Positions 63,647 through 64,000 of a DNA stretch of 64,000 bases are shown here, in pieces. The notes under the pieces were generated by a model. The model saw only the letters and a program-made list of their open reading frames with translations. It did no database searches and was not told the DNA's origin. The stretch spans positions 5,037,001-5,101,000 of the forward strand of contig NZ_ASHX02000001.1 of the NCBI RefSeq assembly GCF_000478605.2, written 5' to 3'. The position numbers and the translations under genes were made by a program. The DNA is from Streptomyces thermolilacinus SPC6 (GTDB lineage: Bacteria; Actinomycetota; Actinomycetes; Streptomycetales; Streptomycetaceae). Every line of letters starts with the position of its first letter. The first letter of the stretch is position 1.

Positions 63647-64000
63647 TTGACGGCCGCCTTCTTCGCCGGGGCCTTCTTCGTACCGGACTTCGCCGGAGGC
63701 GCGGCAGCGGCGTCCGATGCGCCGGACGCACCGCCGTCGGCTTCCTCACCCGCGCCGGACGAGCCGGAGCCCGTGTCACCGGAGCCGGACCCGGAGCCCG
63801 TGTCACCGGAGCCCGACCCGGAGCCCGCGTCGCCGGACCCGGAGCGCCCGGCACCGGGGCTGGCGACACCGGACGCGGAGCCCCTGGCCCCCGACCCGGA
63901 GCCCTTGGCCCCGGAGCGTGCCGCCGCGCCCTCGCCCAGGCGCTCGACGCCGTACCGCAGCGCCGACGCGTACGTGTCGTCCGGGTCCAGCCGCCGCAGC
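63643..64000 (-). CDS. opcA: Glucose-6-phosphate dehydrogenase assembly protein OpcA (C-terminal part)
   Basis: Partial: runs off the window end, so the N-terminus is missing. Visible: LRRLDPDDTYASALRYGVERLGEG, the usual end of the OpcA domain, followed by an unusual 90-residue tail: G/S/A repeats (SGSGSGDTG type), then a Lys/Ala end KSGTKKAPAKKAAVK. OpcA is needed for activity of glucose-6-phosphate dehydrogenase. Stop TGA at 63643-63645 overlaps the pgl GTG. The tail is of DNA-binding-histone-like composition but more likely a disordered anchor. Confidence 0.88.
   Translation of the reverse strand, partial: LRRLDPDDTYASALRYGVERLGEGAAARSGAKGSGSGARGSASGVASPGAGRSGSGDAGSGSGSGDTGSGSGSGDTGSGSSGAGEEADGGASGASDAAAAPPAKSGTKKAPAKKAAVK
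63767..63847. repeat. 27-bp tandem repeats in the opcA tail
   Basis: Two full copies (63767-63793, 63794-63820; one difference) starting GAGCCCGTGTCACCGGAGCC and a diverged third. Each encodes nine residues of the Gly/Ser/Asp repeat on the minus strand, so copy-number change keeps the frame. Confidence 0.88.

Overview
The window is a chromosomal segment of a high-GC actinomycete, almost certainly a Streptomyces. The signs are third-position G/C bias throughout, many GTG starts, 1-4 base stop/start overlaps, TANNNT -10 boxes lying 6-7 bases from start codons, a cell-wall-sorted long chaplin, whiA, and mycothiol-type enzymes. From memory the gene order matches the conserved polA-rpsA-uvrB-uvrA-uvrC-whiA-gap-pgk-tpiA-pgi core of Streptomyces chromosomes. 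It looks like core chromosome: no tRNA, rRNA, CRISPR array or intact mobile element was recognised. The only mobile DNA seen is the frameshifted tail of an IS5-type transposase at 48305-48405.

Layout. 1-3409: liv branched-chain amino acid ABC operon (livH end, livM, livG, livF). 3477-6319 (minus): PaaI-type thioesterase and an FdhF/YdeP-type molybdopterin oxidoreductase. 6441-9152: polA. 9225-15750: DUF4184 membrane protein, secreted lytic transglycosylase, helicase HrpB and a methyltransferase. 16164-20146: rpsA, a PAC2 protein, coaE and a TPR protein. 20291-25522: DUF6343 protein, SNF2 helicase, SWIM-finger protein, and a small protein ending in an amyloid-signalling-like motif. 25685-30160: long chaplin, DUF2293 protein, AlaA-like aminotransferase with a divergent HxlR regulator, and a uridine-kinase-like protein lacking a P-loop. 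30406-34869: psuK/psuG, methyltransferase, ogt and an MHYT sensor. 34955-41368: uvrB, TerD, a TerD/FtsK-like fusion, and terC behind a yybP-ykoY riboswitch. 41578-48201: MFS transporter, MBL hydrolase, maleylpyruvate-isomerase-like protein, uvrA and a Rieske protein. 48670-53672: uvrC-rapZ-yvcK-whiA. 53947-59748: gap-pgk-tpiA-secG-rbpA-like-pgi. 59753-64000: two PH-domain membrane proteins, a poly-gamma-glutamate hydrolase, pgl and the end of opcA.

Regulatory highlights. Five genes linked to DNA repair (polA, the SNF2 helicase, ogt, uvrB, uvrC) carry the same bipartite element, TGTCRGTG-like, then 8 bases, then a -10. It matches the RecA-independent DNA-damage promoter known from mycobacteria (PafBC type). 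In four of them the -10 lies 6-7 bases before the start codon, which implies leaderless mRNAs. Other control elements read from sequence are a SigR-type promoter before the PAC2 gene, a BldN-like promoter before the chaplin, a twin inverted-repeat operator between the aminotransferase and its HxlR regulator, a manganese riboswitch before terC, two perfect DnaA boxes before pgi, and stem-loop terminators at most convergent or operon ends.

How the genes work together. The window holds all three UvrABC excinuclease subunits, Pol I for gap filling and Ogt for direct alkyl reversal. It also holds lower glycolysis with pentose-phosphate entry (pgi, pgl, opcA), the uvrC-rapZ-yvcK-whiA block that couples cell-wall metabolism to sporulation, and two tellurite/metal-resistance family modules (TerD, TerC). 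The best candidates for something less described are the damage-promoter SNF2-SWIM pair with the amyloid-motif protein directly downstream, the TerD/pseudo-FtsK fusion, and the P-loop-less kinase homologue.
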